A stretch of DNA of 64,000 bases from assembly GCF_000190755.2 (NCBI RefSeq), contig NZ_JH109152.1:1280167-1344166 (forward strand). Reading direction: 5' to 3'. Numbering within the stretch: the stretch's first letter is position 1; each line of letters begins with the position of its first letter. This DNA comes from Methylobacter tundripaludum SV96 (GTDB lineage: Bacteria; Pseudomonadota; Gammaproteobacteria; Methylococcales; Methylomonadaceae). The position numbers were made by a program, and so were the translations under genes. The notes under the pieces were generated by a model. The model worked only from the letters and a program-made list of their open reading frames with translations, searched no databases and was not told where the DNA came from. Below are positions 46,693 to 55,435 of this stretch, in pieces.

Positions 46693-47907
46693 ATGCACAC
46701 CAACAAACTTACCGAACCGCTGATCGGCCTGGCAAAGCTGATGCGAATGGCCTACTCCGACTGCGACCTTACCCCCCTGGGCACGCAATTAATCGAACGC
46801 GCCGAAACCGATACCGGTGGACATGCCTTAATGGATTTATCCACGGTTTTACAACTCAGGGGTAATCGCGAATTAGCCTTGACCATGCAAGCCCAGGCCA
46901 TCGAAAGTCAGCAAATATACGCTCCGCCCACTGCGACCAGCCAAGTTAATATTCGGCTGCTTGCAATCATGGGACCGGGCGATTTAATGGCAAATACGCC
47001 TCTGGAATTTCTGCTGGAAGACTCCGATGTTGCCCTCGATATAGTCTATGTGACCCAGGACTTGCCGTTACCGGCCAATCTCCCGGATCACGATGTGCTA
47101 TTCGTTGCCATTGCCCAATCCGACCTGAATATGCCGTTATTGAAAGAGATCGATACCGCCATAGCATCATGGCCGCGCCCGGTACTTAACAGACCGGATC
47201 GCATTGCATTGCTGTCGCGCAATGAGGCTTGCACATTGCTAAAATCCGCTCCGGGCGTGGAAATGCCGATCACGGTGCGCATAGCCCGGCAGACGCTGGA
47301 ACAAGTCGCCGATAAAAAGCGGCCACTCACCGACATTCTTGAAGACGGCGCATTCCCGATCATTATCCGTCCCGTCGACTCCCACGCCGGGAAAGACTTG
47401 GACAAAATAGATAATACTGGCGCTCTGGTTAGCTATCTGCAAAACATGCCCAACAATGAATTCTATGTATCCCGTTTTGTCGACTATCGTCGGCAGGATG
47501 GCTTGTTCAGAAAATATCGCATCGTCCTGATCAATGGCAAGCCCTTTGTCTGTCATGTAGGCATATCCGAGCACTGGATGATCCATTACCTGAATGCCGG
47601 CATGACCGAAAGCGCCGAAAAACGCGCCGAAGAAGAGCGCTTTATGATCGATTTCGACAACGCCTTTGCCCGTAAACACGCCGAAGCCTTCCACGCCATC
47701 AACGAACGGGTTGGACTGGACTATCTGGGCATCGATTGCGGCGAAACCGCTGACGGCAAGTTGCTGATTTTCGAAGTTGACAGCTGCATGATTGTCCATG
47801 CCATCGATCCGGTCGATGTCTTTCCCTACAAACAACCGCAAATGAACAAAGTATTCGACGCCTTTCGCCAGATGTTACAGGACGCCATGCAACGCGACTC
47901 TGCTTAA
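46693..47907 (+). CDS. ATP-grasp-like protein, possible amide/peptide ligase
   Basis: A 404-residue protein. Residues 1-80 form a helical, TPR-like N-terminal part. The middle (about 85-185) looks like a Rossmann-type pre-grasp domain, and the rest has the ATP-grasp pattern: FPIIIRPVDSHAGKDLDKI, the SRFVDYRRQDGLFRKYRIVLINGK strand pair (in part) and the metal-binding LLIFEVDS near the end. ATP-grasp enzymes join a carboxylate to an amine through an acyl phosphate. Between two PLP genes, it could couple an amine made by the decarboxylase to an acid; that is inference. Confidence 0.78.
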   Translation: MHTNKLTEPLIGLAKLMRMAYSDCDLTPLGTQLIERAETDTGGHALMDLSTVLQLRGNRELALTMQAQAIESQQIYAPPTATSQVNIRLLAIMGPGDLMANTPLEFLLEDSDVALDIVYVTQDLPLPANLPDHDVLFVAIAQSDLNMPLLKEIDTAIASWPRPVLNRPDRIALLSRNEACTLLKSAPGVEMPITVRIARQTLEQVADKKRPLTDILEDGAFPIIIRPVDSHAGKDLDKIDNTGALVSYLQNMPNNEFYVSRFVDYRRQDGLFRKYRIVLINGKPFVCHVGISEHWMIHYLNAGMTESAEKRAEEERFMIDFDNAFARKHAEAFHAINERVGLDYLGIDCGETADGKLLIFEVDSCMIVHAIDPVDVFPYKQPQMNKVFDAFRQMLQDAMQRDSA

Positions 47908-47912
47908 ATATT

Positions 47913-49451
47913 GTGGAAAAACATCCCCCAATACCCGACAGCCTGCCCTCCACCGAGCAACTCCTGCTGGCAGGCGGCGATGCCCGCCTCGCGCTCGATC
48001 CGCTCAGCGGACTGAACAAATACGGCTGCCAACCGCTTCCCGACGCCCAGATACTGGCATTCGGCTCCTCTACGGCTTCCGTTATTTCCACGGAAGGATT
48101 CGCCGCCGCAAATCGGCTACGCCAGAAATTACTGGAAGCCATCAGCGCCGAATCACACTCTGCCGCCTATGCCCTCGAAATCCAGCGGATTCGCTTGGAA
48201 TGGCTGCAATTATGCGGGCTGTCCGACATTACCGGGCTGGAGCTTATATTCGCCGCCTCAGGTACCGACGCACATGCCATTGCCGCTCAATATACGGGCA
48301 GCGGCGTGTCGATACCGGCGTTGATAATAATGGTGGAGGCTAATGAAACCGGAAGCGGAGTGGCCTCAGCCCTAGCGGATAAGCAAGATCGTGACGAAAA
48401 CTCATTCACCGTCAATAATGCCGTCGAAGTGGTGCAAGTACCCATTCGACTGGAGGATGGGACGTCCAGACCGTTGGCTAAAATCGATGCCGAGGTAGAA
48501 GCCTTGGCAAGCAAAGCCGCTGCATCGGATCGGCGAGTCCTGCTGATTCTTGTCGATCAATCCAAAACCGGATTAATCGCGCCGAGCCCCGCCTGCGTCA
48601 TGGCGCTACACCATCGCTTTCCCGATAACATTGAGGTACTGGTCGACGCCTGCCAGTTCCGCATCGCGATGCCGACGTTACGTGCCTATCTGGAGCAGGG
48701 CTTCATGGTCGCGCTGACCGGATCGAAATTTCTTACCGCCCCGTCTTTTTCCGCTGCACTACTGCTGCCTTCGACAGTAGCGGAGCGCCTGCAAAAGCGC
48801 GCATTGCCACGCGGTTTGTTGACGTGTCCAGCCAGAGCAAATTGGCCGATCAACTGGGCCGGGGCTGGATCTCTAAATCATGACGCCAATTTCGGACTGC
48901 TGTTGCGCTGTGAAGTGGCTTTGGAAGAACTGCGCAGATTTCGGATGGCGCCGCAAACAGCCACCATCGACTTCCTGCTAAACTTTGCGGGAGCGATCCA
49001 TCAACGCCTGCTATCCGACCCGCACTTCGAACCCTTGCCCGTACCTCTGCTCGACCGTCGCCCCTTAGTAGAGGCAAATAGCTGGGATCATCTCCAAACC
49101 ATCTTTCCTTTTCTGCTTTATCATCCCCAGTCTGTCGGACGGATACCGTTAAGTCGCGAAGAGACCCGGCATGTTTATCAACGACTGCCGGATGCATCCA
49201 TGCAGTCGTCGGCAATCGCTCCATGCATTGCTCTACCTCCTGCATCCATGCAGTCGTCAATACGCTGCCAACTTGGCCAGCCCGTTGCCTGCGGCACCCG
49301 TAACGGCATAGCGGTAAGCGCCTTGCGTTTATGCATCAGCTCACGGCTGATTGTCGAAGCCACAGTGAGCGACGACAAGGGTATGGCAATAATTAAAAAC
49401 GCGCTGATGGCTTTAGACAAAACAGCGTTACTAATCCAGTCAAGCGGGTAA
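47913..49451 (+). CDS. Divergent PLP fold-type I protein of unknown reaction
   Basis: A 512-residue protein starting at a GTG five bases after the ATP-grasp stop. Features of an aspartate-aminotransferase-fold PLP enzyme are visible: AASGTDAH (phosphate loop), D245 in LVDACQFR and K272 in LTGSKFLTAP as the probable Schiff-base lysine. It does not fall clearly in a class I know; aminotransferase, desulfurase-like or carbon-carbon bond-forming activities remain possible. A 48-bp repeat and its partial tandem copy (49193-49258) encode a peptide near residue 427-448 that is absent from typical fold-type I enzymes. It ends the three-gene cassette. Confidence 0.75.
   Translation: MEKHPPIPDSLPSTEQLLLAGGDARLALDPLSGLNKYGCQPLPDAQILAFGSSTASVISTEGFAAANRLRQKLLEAISAESHSAAYALEIQRIRLEWLQLCGLSDITGLELIFAASGTDAHAIAAQYTGSGVSIPALIIMVEANETGSGVASALADKQDRDENSFTVNNAVEVVQVPIRLEDGTSRPLAKIDAEVEALASKAAASDRRVLLILVDQSKTGLIAPSPACVMALHHRFPDNIEVLVDACQFRIAMPTLRAYLEQGFMVALTGSKFLTAPSFSAALLLPSTVAERLQKRALPRGLLTCPARANWPINWAGAGSLNHDANFGLLLRCEVALEELRRFRMAPQTATIDFLLNFAGAIHQRLLSDPHFEPLPVPLLDRRPLVEANSWDHLQTIFPFLLYHPQSVGRIPLSREETRHVYQRLPDASMQSSAIAPCIALPPASMQSSIRCQLGQPVACGTRNGIAVSALRLCISSRLIVEATVSDDKGMAIIKNALMALDKTALLIQSSG
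49193..49258. repeat. 48-bp interspersed repeat with a partial tandem copy inside the PLP gene
   Basis: The 18-base segment tgcatccatgcagtcgtc occurs at 49193-49210 and again at 49241-49258, exactly 48 bp (16 codons) apart. Positions 49210-49257 match 24834-24881 in flgJ at 45 of 48 bases. The insertion keeps the frame. Confidence 0.88.
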
Positions 49452-49488
49452 CGCTCGTTGTAGGGCCTGCTTACCCTCATAGCCATAG

Positions 49489-49654
49489 GTATCTACACAA
49501 TTTTTTGTATTATAAATACAATGGGTTGCAAGTCTATCTAGCCCCCTCTCCTGTTGGAGAGGGTTGGGGAGAGGAGAATAAAAACAACCATTTATATCCC
49601 CCTCATCCCAACTTTCTCCCTCAAGGGAGAAGGGGCCGGCACTTGTATAGATAC
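49489..49654. repeat. MITE-like element with gtatctayacaa ends
   Basis: A 166-bp element bounded by gtatctacacaa on the left and ttgtatagatac on the right, as inverted repeats. Inside are gccccctctcctgttgg/ggagagggttgggg and ctcatcccaac/ttctccctcaaggg palindromes, a kind of repeat seen in several proteobacterial genomes. It lies between the convergent PLP and radical SAM genes. Confidence 0.75.
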
Positions 49655-49744
49655 GTATGCTCATCGCCCAATGGATTTTTAATGTTCTCCGGCAATCCAG
49701 TGCGTCAAAAATGCCAAAAAACTTATCCTCGGCCTGCCTAAATT

Positions 49745-51322
49745 TTATTTGGAACCGTCAATGGGACCGTCTATTTTCTTACGCCGAAAGTTGAAGGACT
49801 CTTGGGGAGCAGCGACATTGGTTACTCCAGGGCGCCCCCAGTACTTCTCGGCTTGATCAAGTACCCGAAGATTTCTTTGCGCGACAATTTCTTGTAAGCC
49901 TAGCAACTCCAAGCCGGTAAAATTATGGGAAATAACTGCGGTTATCTTCGTGGCGTCGCCCAAGTCGGCGACATACCGCTCCAAATCGCCATCATACTGT
50001 TCTTTTATCGACTCCTTATAGGTGTAATACCACTCCGAGCCAGGATAGGCCGTGGCAAAATGCGGGCGCGCATGAATGCCAAGCTTGATCAATGCGTTGA
50101 TCGTGTTACGAACACTCTGAAAATCCTCCTCCGGGAAGCCGATAATAATATTGGGAATCGGCATAATTCCAGAGCGCATGCATTCCCCCACGGAATCGAT
50201 ATTCTTTTGCGCTGTCGTGCCCTTGCCAAGATTTTTAAGAATGCCGGGATCGAATGACTCCAAACCGTAAACCAGATGCGTACAACCGGCTTCGTACATA
50301 AGCTTCAGGATTTCAGGCCGGTGCAGTGACGCATGACTGGTTCCGCTCCAATAAACGCCGGGTTCTTCTCCCGGAGCAGCGGCTTTCCCGCCCGGACGCC
50401 GCGAGGATGGCTGAAGACCTGCTGCGATCCATTTCTCGCAAATCTCCTTCAGCCATGTACGCTTGCTTGAGGCATCCATTGTCATCAGGTTTTCGTCCAG
50501 AAAATTGACGAAATCAATGTTGAAGTTTTTTTTCAGCTCCTTGACCATATCGATAATATAGTCGGGCGAGTGATAGCGAATATTGCGCCCGTAGGTGAAC
50601 ACGACATCGTTGTTGCCGTTACTGTCCTTTTCAATAAGCATGTCGCCTGTCGTACCCAAGTGCCAGCAATAGCGACATATCAAGCTGCATCCGTAACTCG
50701 CGTTAATATCGATGCGCCGTTTGATACGGTAGGCATCCTCACTAAAAAGTGACGCGGAATTCTTGAAATACACCTCTTCAAGAGGAAACAAATCCCACGC
50801 AGGAGCGGGTAGTGTATTCAGGTCACGAATAATCGGTCGTGTATTATTCAGGATCGGCTTGCCGTCGCCATCCCGGCATATCACGCCTAACGTGGCGCTA
50901 AAATCGGTATCTTTGTTGTCGATCTTTTCCAGAACTTCCGGCCATGTGACGAACGCTTCGCCGACAATGCCAAGATCGATCTGCGGTATCCATTCCATAA
51001 TATCCTGAGGCATGCTCGTCAGGAAGCCGCCGCCCGCAACCAGGAAGGCATCGGGAGCAACCTCCTTGGCAATCCGGCAGGCTTCTTTGATAAAACTGTA
51101 GGTCGTTGTAAGACCACCGATGGCAATCACATCCCAGTCATCGGCCAGGTAGACATCCGGCAAAACGCCAAAACCCTTGCGCCACGCATTGGCATCATAA
51201 ATTTGAACCAAATGGCCGTTGTTCATGGCAATAGCCGCCAGCAACGCGATGCCGTAAGGGATATGCCGTGGGACATCTTCTTCACGCACCACTGGATTTA
51301 CAAAAAGTATTTTCGCCATCAA
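49745..51322 (-). CDS. B12-binding-domain radical SAM protein
   Basis: A 525-residue enzyme. The N-terminal 170 residues form a cobalamin-binding-like Rossmann domain (ILFVNPVVREEDVPRHIPYG, then IAIGGLTTTY and VAGGGFLTSMP). The radical SAM domain has the 4Fe-4S motif C212-x3-C216-x2-C219 (SYGCSLICRYCWH), followed by LDENLM and GLESFD. Such enzymes methylate or rearrange unactivated carbons. The classical His/Asp-x-His cobalamin ligand is not evident, so the N-terminal domain may bind B12 base-off or not at all. It is the last of three minus-strand genes, eight bases after the DUF115 gene. Confidence 0.88.
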   Translation of the reverse strand: MMAKILFVNPVVREEDVPRHIPYGIALLAAIAMNNGHLVQIYDANAWRKGFGVLPDVYLADDWDVIAIGGLTTTYSFIKEACRIAKEVAPDAFLVAGGGFLTSMPQDIMEWIPQIDLGIVGEAFVTWPEVLEKIDNKDTDFSATLGVICRDGDGKPILNNTRPIIRDLNTLPAPAWDLFPLEEVYFKNSASLFSEDAYRIKRRIDINASYGCSLICRYCWHLGTTGDMLIEKDSNGNNDVVFTYGRNIRYHSPDYIIDMVKELKKNFNIDFVNFLDENLMTMDASSKRTWLKEICEKWIAAGLQPSSRRPGGKAAAPGEEPGVYWSGTSHASLHRPEILKLMYEAGCTHLVYGLESFDPGILKNLGKGTTAQKNIDSVGECMRSGIMPIPNIIIGFPEEDFQSVRNTINALIKLGIHARPHFATAYPGSEWYYTYKESIKEQYDGDLERYVADLGDATKITAVISHNFTGLELLGLQEIVAQRNLRVLDQAEKYWGRPGVTNVAAPQESFNFRRKKIDGPIDGSK

Positions 51323-51330
51323 CTCTATCT

Positions 51331-52356
51331 CTAAAAGCCCGCACAGAACTCATCAATTCCAACACATACCACCCCATCCCCGAACAAAGTACCTCCCCCG
51401 GTGCAGTTGTACAGCGTGGATTTAGAGGCGGCGAGCAAGTCCAAAATATTGCATCGATACCAATAATAGGTCGGATCGGTATAAAAAACCTCATCGGTAT
51501 CCGGGTAGGTAAATTCGGGGAAAACGTCTTTGAGATTATCTTCGCCTACCTTGTCTTTAAGAGGGCCGTAGGTTTGGGTTAATTGATAACCGGTATCGGC
51601 CTTGTAATAACCAAGATCCATGCCCACAACGGCGATTCTGGGGATTTTCAGCGCCGTCAAGGCAAACACCCATGCCGCCGTCCCTACAGTGCCCCCGGTA
51701 TTCATCGCAGGCAGCTTTGTTTCGTTAACCATGGCTCTGGTCAAACTTCCAGGACTTCCCGGGTTATCCACCAACGGCGCCCACCAATAGGCATCAAAGC
51801 CGACCGCTTCAGTGCGCTCAACCACATTCATCGGGGCCGAGGAACAAATAACCAGTTTCTGGTCTTTACCATGCCGGTTGACCAATTCGATATTGCGACG
51901 ATTCTCCTCGTTTGAATTGTTGCGGAAGGCAATATCCAGATCCTGTCTTGAAAAATAATCATCCCCTTTCAGGTTACTTTCAAAATCGGGATCGCCAAAC
52001 CAGCGTACGATTCTTGTGGGATGGGGATCCAGCGTCAACACGTAATCAGGTATCAATCCGGCCTTGAGACAACGCACATAAGAACCGTCAATCGCAACGA
52101 TACTTCCCTCGTATCCAGAGTCTTTAATACGGGCCAATATATTGTTTTTATACAAGCTGGGACCCGCACTGATAATAATCGCGGACTCCGCTTTTTTCTG
52201 CTGAGGCGATGCAATATCCTTGATCGACTTTGCGATAAACGGCTTATTTCTCTTTGAGTTTTCGACTAATGTTTCCGAGTGCCAATCGAGCCCAATCGAG
52301 GTGATCTCATCCATAATTCCCTGAAATTCCGGACTAACGCCATGATGACTCATCAT
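51331..52356 (-). CDS. Short DUF115/Maf-like protein
   Basis: A 341-residue protein of the DUF115 (MAF flag10 / MptE-like) superfamily. Diagnostic segments are SAIIISAGPSLYKNN near residue 58 and the GGTVGTAAWVFALTALKIPR, then VVGMDLGYY region near 230-255. Larger members (Maf proteins) transfer nonulosonic acids to flagellin. This one lacks the large N-terminal region and the TPR tail. Its ATG overlaps the stop of the preceding small gene, so translation is coupled. A glycosyltransferase-type activity acting with the radical SAM neighbour is inference. Confidence 0.85.
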   Translation of the reverse strand: MMSHHGVSPEFQGIMDEITSIGLDWHSETLVENSKRNKPFIAKSIKDIASPQQKKAESAIIISAGPSLYKNNILARIKDSGYEGSIVAIDGSYVRCLKAGLIPDYVLTLDPHPTRIVRWFGDPDFESNLKGDDYFSRQDLDIAFRNNSNEENRRNIELVNRHGKDQKLVICSSAPMNVVERTEAVGFDAYWWAPLVDNPGSPGSLTRAMVNETKLPAMNTGGTVGTAAWVFALTALKIPRIAVVGMDLGYYKADTGYQLTQTYGPLKDKVGEDNLKDVFPEFTYPDTDEVFYTDPTYYWYRCNILDLLAASKSTLYNCTGGGTLFGDGVVCVGIDEFCAGF

Positions 52357-52544
52357 TATTCACCGTCAGCGCTTTCAGTGCTTTCCCAGAAGAGCATTTC
52401 ACGCTCAACGAACACCATGCTGCCCCCGATAGATTCGAGCGCTTTTTTCTTAAATTCATTTTTGAAATCGGCAGAATCGTCGCTCACATCGGGCACATCG
52501 AGTTTGCGCTTGACTTCAAAATTTCCTTTCATTAATTCGCTCAT
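52356..52544 (-). CDS. Small acidic protein of unknown function, first of the DUF115/radical SAM trio
   Basis: A 62-residue, charged, helical protein (MSELMKGNFEVKRKLDVPD and ending ESTESADGE). I choose the ATG at 52544; the frame extends to 52577. It has no cysteine, no signal peptide and no membrane segment. Its stop overlaps the ATG of the DUF115 gene, a sign that the two are made together. It might be a carrier, a substrate peptide or a small partner subunit. I do not recognise it. Confidence 0.6.
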   Translation of the reverse strand: MSELMKGNFEVKRKLDVPDVSDDSADFKNEFKKKALESIGGSMVFVEREMLFWESTESADGE

Positions 52545-52577
52545 CTTTATCCTCTTAAGGTTAACTATCAAGTTCAT

Positions 52578-52885
52578 TGCAAATAACTACGCATCAAGCC
52601 ATTGCCGTGAAGCATAGACATAATTATTGATTATTACCATTCACGCAACGGATGAAAATATTTCACTACGTTATTAAATCCTGAAGCTGAATAACTTCAA
52701 TGCGCCATTGCATTCTACTTGGACAAAATTAAGTCTTCATCAATTACTTCACATTAAGTTAATTTTAGTTAGACTATATAAAGTGTATATTATAAAAATC
52801 CCCGCTTTGTGTACCGCAGAAGACTTATTGGCTGCGCCCGCATTGCCTTACAAAAACATCAAAATACTGAATTAGCGATAGATCA
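52578..52885. other. Divergent AT-rich gap between the DUF115 trio and maf
   Basis: The 308-bp region separates two divergent transcripts and is clearly more AT-rich than its neighbours, so it should hold both promoters. I looked for sigma-54 GG-N10-GC and sigma-28 patterns on both strands and found none that convinced me. Confidence 0.5.
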
Positions 52886-55402
52886 ATGGATGAAAACAGC
52901 AGCTTCATAGCCACGAATGATGTCGGCCCTATTAAAACCAATGTTTTTGGGGAAAAATTCTTTTACAACCTTAATAGGGATAGCTTCGGCAAAATCAGTT
53001 CCCAGGCGCTATTCGAGGCAAAATTCGGCAACACACTCTTTCAATCTAATTCGCTAAATATCATTATCGGTACCGATTCCGGTTTATTACCCCTATACCT
53101 GCAACAAAAAGGCTTGCCTAACGGCTCCCGATATATTTTTATCGAACCTGAGTCTGTGCTTGAACAGCTGATAAACCATCAACTGCTTGAAGAATTAGAT
53201 CCGGCTATAGTCTGCGTAACGCTCGACGAATGGGAAGAATCGGCTAAGTTATTTAAAATACAAGACTATTTTTATATTAACTCAGTTCGATCCTTTAATT
53301 CACTTTGCGCTGAAGACGATAATTACAATGCCTATGCAGAGCTCAGCTGGCACATTACCGAAATGTTGGCCCAAGGCCATTGGCATTACAATGTGTCTCT
53401 CGGCAACGAAGCGTTTACCATACGTCAGCTTGCCAATTTAGCGGACAACATATTACCGGCTAAATTACTTACTAACGCCTTTCAGGGAAAGACCGCAGTG
53501 TTACTGGCAGGAGGGCCGTCTCTGGACGAAGCGTTGCCCTGGGTGCAGAAACACCGCCAACAGCTCATTATTTTTGCAGTCTCGCGCATTTCCAGACAGC
53601 TAAAAAATATCAACCTTGAACCTGATTTTATTTTCTCCGTCGATCCCACCGAATTAAGCTTCGACATCAGCAAAGAAATGCTCACTTTCAGCGACCGCCC
53701 CATTTTTATTTACTCTTATCACACCGTTCCGACCCTAGTCAGCCAGTGGCGAGGAACCGGTCTCTATTTGGGCAGCCAAGTTCCCTGGAAATCAACGTTA
53801 AACCAGGCCAATTTTGACGGGGTAGGTCCAACCGTCACCAATACCGCTTTGAGCGTAGCGCATAAATTCGGCTTTAATCGCATTATCCTGGCCGGTGTCG
53901 ATCTTTGCTTTACACGGGACGGCTACACCCATGCCGCCGGCAGCGATGAACATATTGCCGGCCCCCGCTTTAACTTGACCTCCTTACAAACAGAAACCAA
54001 TGGCGATTTCATGGCGCCAACCAGCTGCGATTTGGTCGCCGCAATCAATACGCTGGCAATACAGGCCAAGGCCATTACCGCAACAGGTTGTCAAATAATC
54101 AATCCTTCCGCCAATGCCGCCAAAGTCGACAATGTAACCTACATGCCTCTGGCAGATATTCAGCTGGACGATAATCCGATCGATGTCACGGCCATTGTTG
54201 CCAAACAAATAGCAGCGTCAAGCCATCGTTCTTATAACGACCCGGTAATCATCGGCGAACTTAAGCGCGCTCAGTTTCAAATAAACGCTATCTTGCGTCT
54301 GGCTAAAGACGCTTTAACAATAAACGAGAGTATGTATAGCGCTCAGGGCGCCATCGAAAACTACAAAGACAAAAGAAAACTCGACAAAATTGAAAAAAAG
54401 CTCAACCGAGACCATCGCCAATACAGCAAGCTTGTTAAACGATTCGGTATTCGTAACTTTATAAAAATCACTAAACCCTTTACTGATGAGGATTGGAGCG
54501 CGGAAGAAGCTAAAGAAATGGGCAATGCCTATTACGAGGCCTATCGTGACGGCGCAATCGCACTACTTAAATTAATCAGCGATGCCATAGAGCGGGCTCA
54601 GTCACGCCACGAGGAAACTCGCGACGAACCGGACTTCTCTCAACTATTCGGTCAATGGCGCAAAGATCGTAGCTTCGGTCGAGCCGGATTATGGCGACAA
54701 AACCATCCCCATGCCAATATTCCGGAGTCGGTACAAACAGAGTTTAATGAACTGGAAGACCTGTTTACTTCCATCTTATCCAATAAAAACACTGGGCACA
54801 TGGCGCAAGCAAAAAATCACGCCAGCTTTCCCATGTTGAAAAAACGCTCAGGTCTACTATTCAAACATCAAAAAACACAGGAATTAAAAGACCTGCTATC
54901 GGGGTTACATAAGCATCAAGATCAAACTGCTGCGGTTCCCTATGTCTATTTACTTAATGGCTACTTGGCTGAATTGCAAAATGACACTGAAACAGCCATA
55001 ACCGCCTACCACAATATTATAGATAGCGAAGACTCTCCATTACTGCAAGAAGCATTGTTAAGAATAGCGTCCATCAGCATCAACACAAACAACGTTGACA
55101 ATACTAACGCTTACCTGTCTCTACAATGCTTATCTCAGATCAATCCCGTTTATCTGCCCTTCTATGCGGAAATAGTCCGCCTACGAGGCGACGCATTCGC
55201 GGCCATAGATGTTTATAACCACTATATCAGCCAGTTTCCTGAAGACACTTTGGGGCAAATAAAACTAGCAACACTTTATATGGAAAATAAGATTTATGAC
55301 GCCGCAGAGCTGATGTTTGATTATATCCTGACAAAAACGCCGGATTCGAAAGCGGCAATCGACTTAAAAAAGCAACTGACTTATTTGAAGACTTTAAATT
55401 GA
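52886..55402 (+). CDS. maf: Motility accessory factor Maf, flagellin glycosyltransferase type
   Basis: An 838-residue protein. The N-terminal domain (about 1-190) precedes the DUF115 domain (about 195-375), with AVLLAGGPSLDEALPW near residue 200 and ILAGVDLCFTRDGYTHAAGS near 330. A helical region follows, and the C-terminal 150 residues look like TPR repeats (YLLNGYLAELQNDTETAITA). In Campylobacter, Aeromonas and others Maf proteins attach pseudaminic or legionaminic acid to flagellin. The legionaminic pathway and fliC lie less than 5 kb away, which supports this role here. The TPR tail could bind unfolded flagellin before export (inference). Confidence 0.9.
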   Translation: MDENSSFIATNDVGPIKTNVFGEKFFYNLNRDSFGKISSQALFEAKFGNTLFQSNSLNIIIGTDSGLLPLYLQQKGLPNGSRYIFIEPESVLEQLINHQLLEELDPAIVCVTLDEWEESAKLFKIQDYFYINSVRSFNSLCAEDDNYNAYAELSWHITEMLAQGHWHYNVSLGNEAFTIRQLANLADNILPAKLLTNAFQGKTAVLLAGGPSLDEALPWVQKHRQQLIIFAVSRISRQLKNINLEPDFIFSVDPTELSFDISKEMLTFSDRPIFIYSYHTVPTLVSQWRGTGLYLGSQVPWKSTLNQANFDGVGPTVTNTALSVAHKFGFNRIILAGVDLCFTRDGYTHAAGSDEHIAGPRFNLTSLQTETNGDFMAPTSCDLVAAINTLAIQAKAITATGCQIINPSANAAKVDNVTYMPLADIQLDDNPIDVTAIVAKQIAASSHRSYNDPVIIGELKRAQFQINAILRLAKDALTINESMYSAQGAIENYKDKRKLDKIEKKLNRDHRQYSKLVKRFGIRNFIKITKPFTDEDWSAEEAKEMGNAYYEAYRDGAIALLKLISDAIERAQSRHEETRDEPDFSQLFGQWRKDRSFGRAGLWRQNHPHANIPESVQTEFNELEDLFTSILSNKNTGHMAQAKNHASFPMLKKRSGLLFKHQKTQELKDLLSGLHKHQDQTAAVPYVYLLNGYLAELQNDTETAITAYHNIIDSEDSPLLQEALLRIASISINTNNVDNTNAYLSLQCLSQINPVYLPFYAEIVRLRGDAFAAIDVYNHYISQFPEDTLGQIKLATLYMENKIYDAAELMFDYILTKTPDSKAAIDLKKQLTYLKTLN

Positions 55403-55435
55403 AATTTATAACTTTATGTGAAAGGGAAAGCAGGG

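Noticed and set aside
48850-49260. A 136-codon minus-strand open frame beginning with a peptide similar to a piece of FlgJ
   Set aside because: The likeness comes from the shared 48-bp repeat, not from a gene. The plus-strand PLP protein is the real product.
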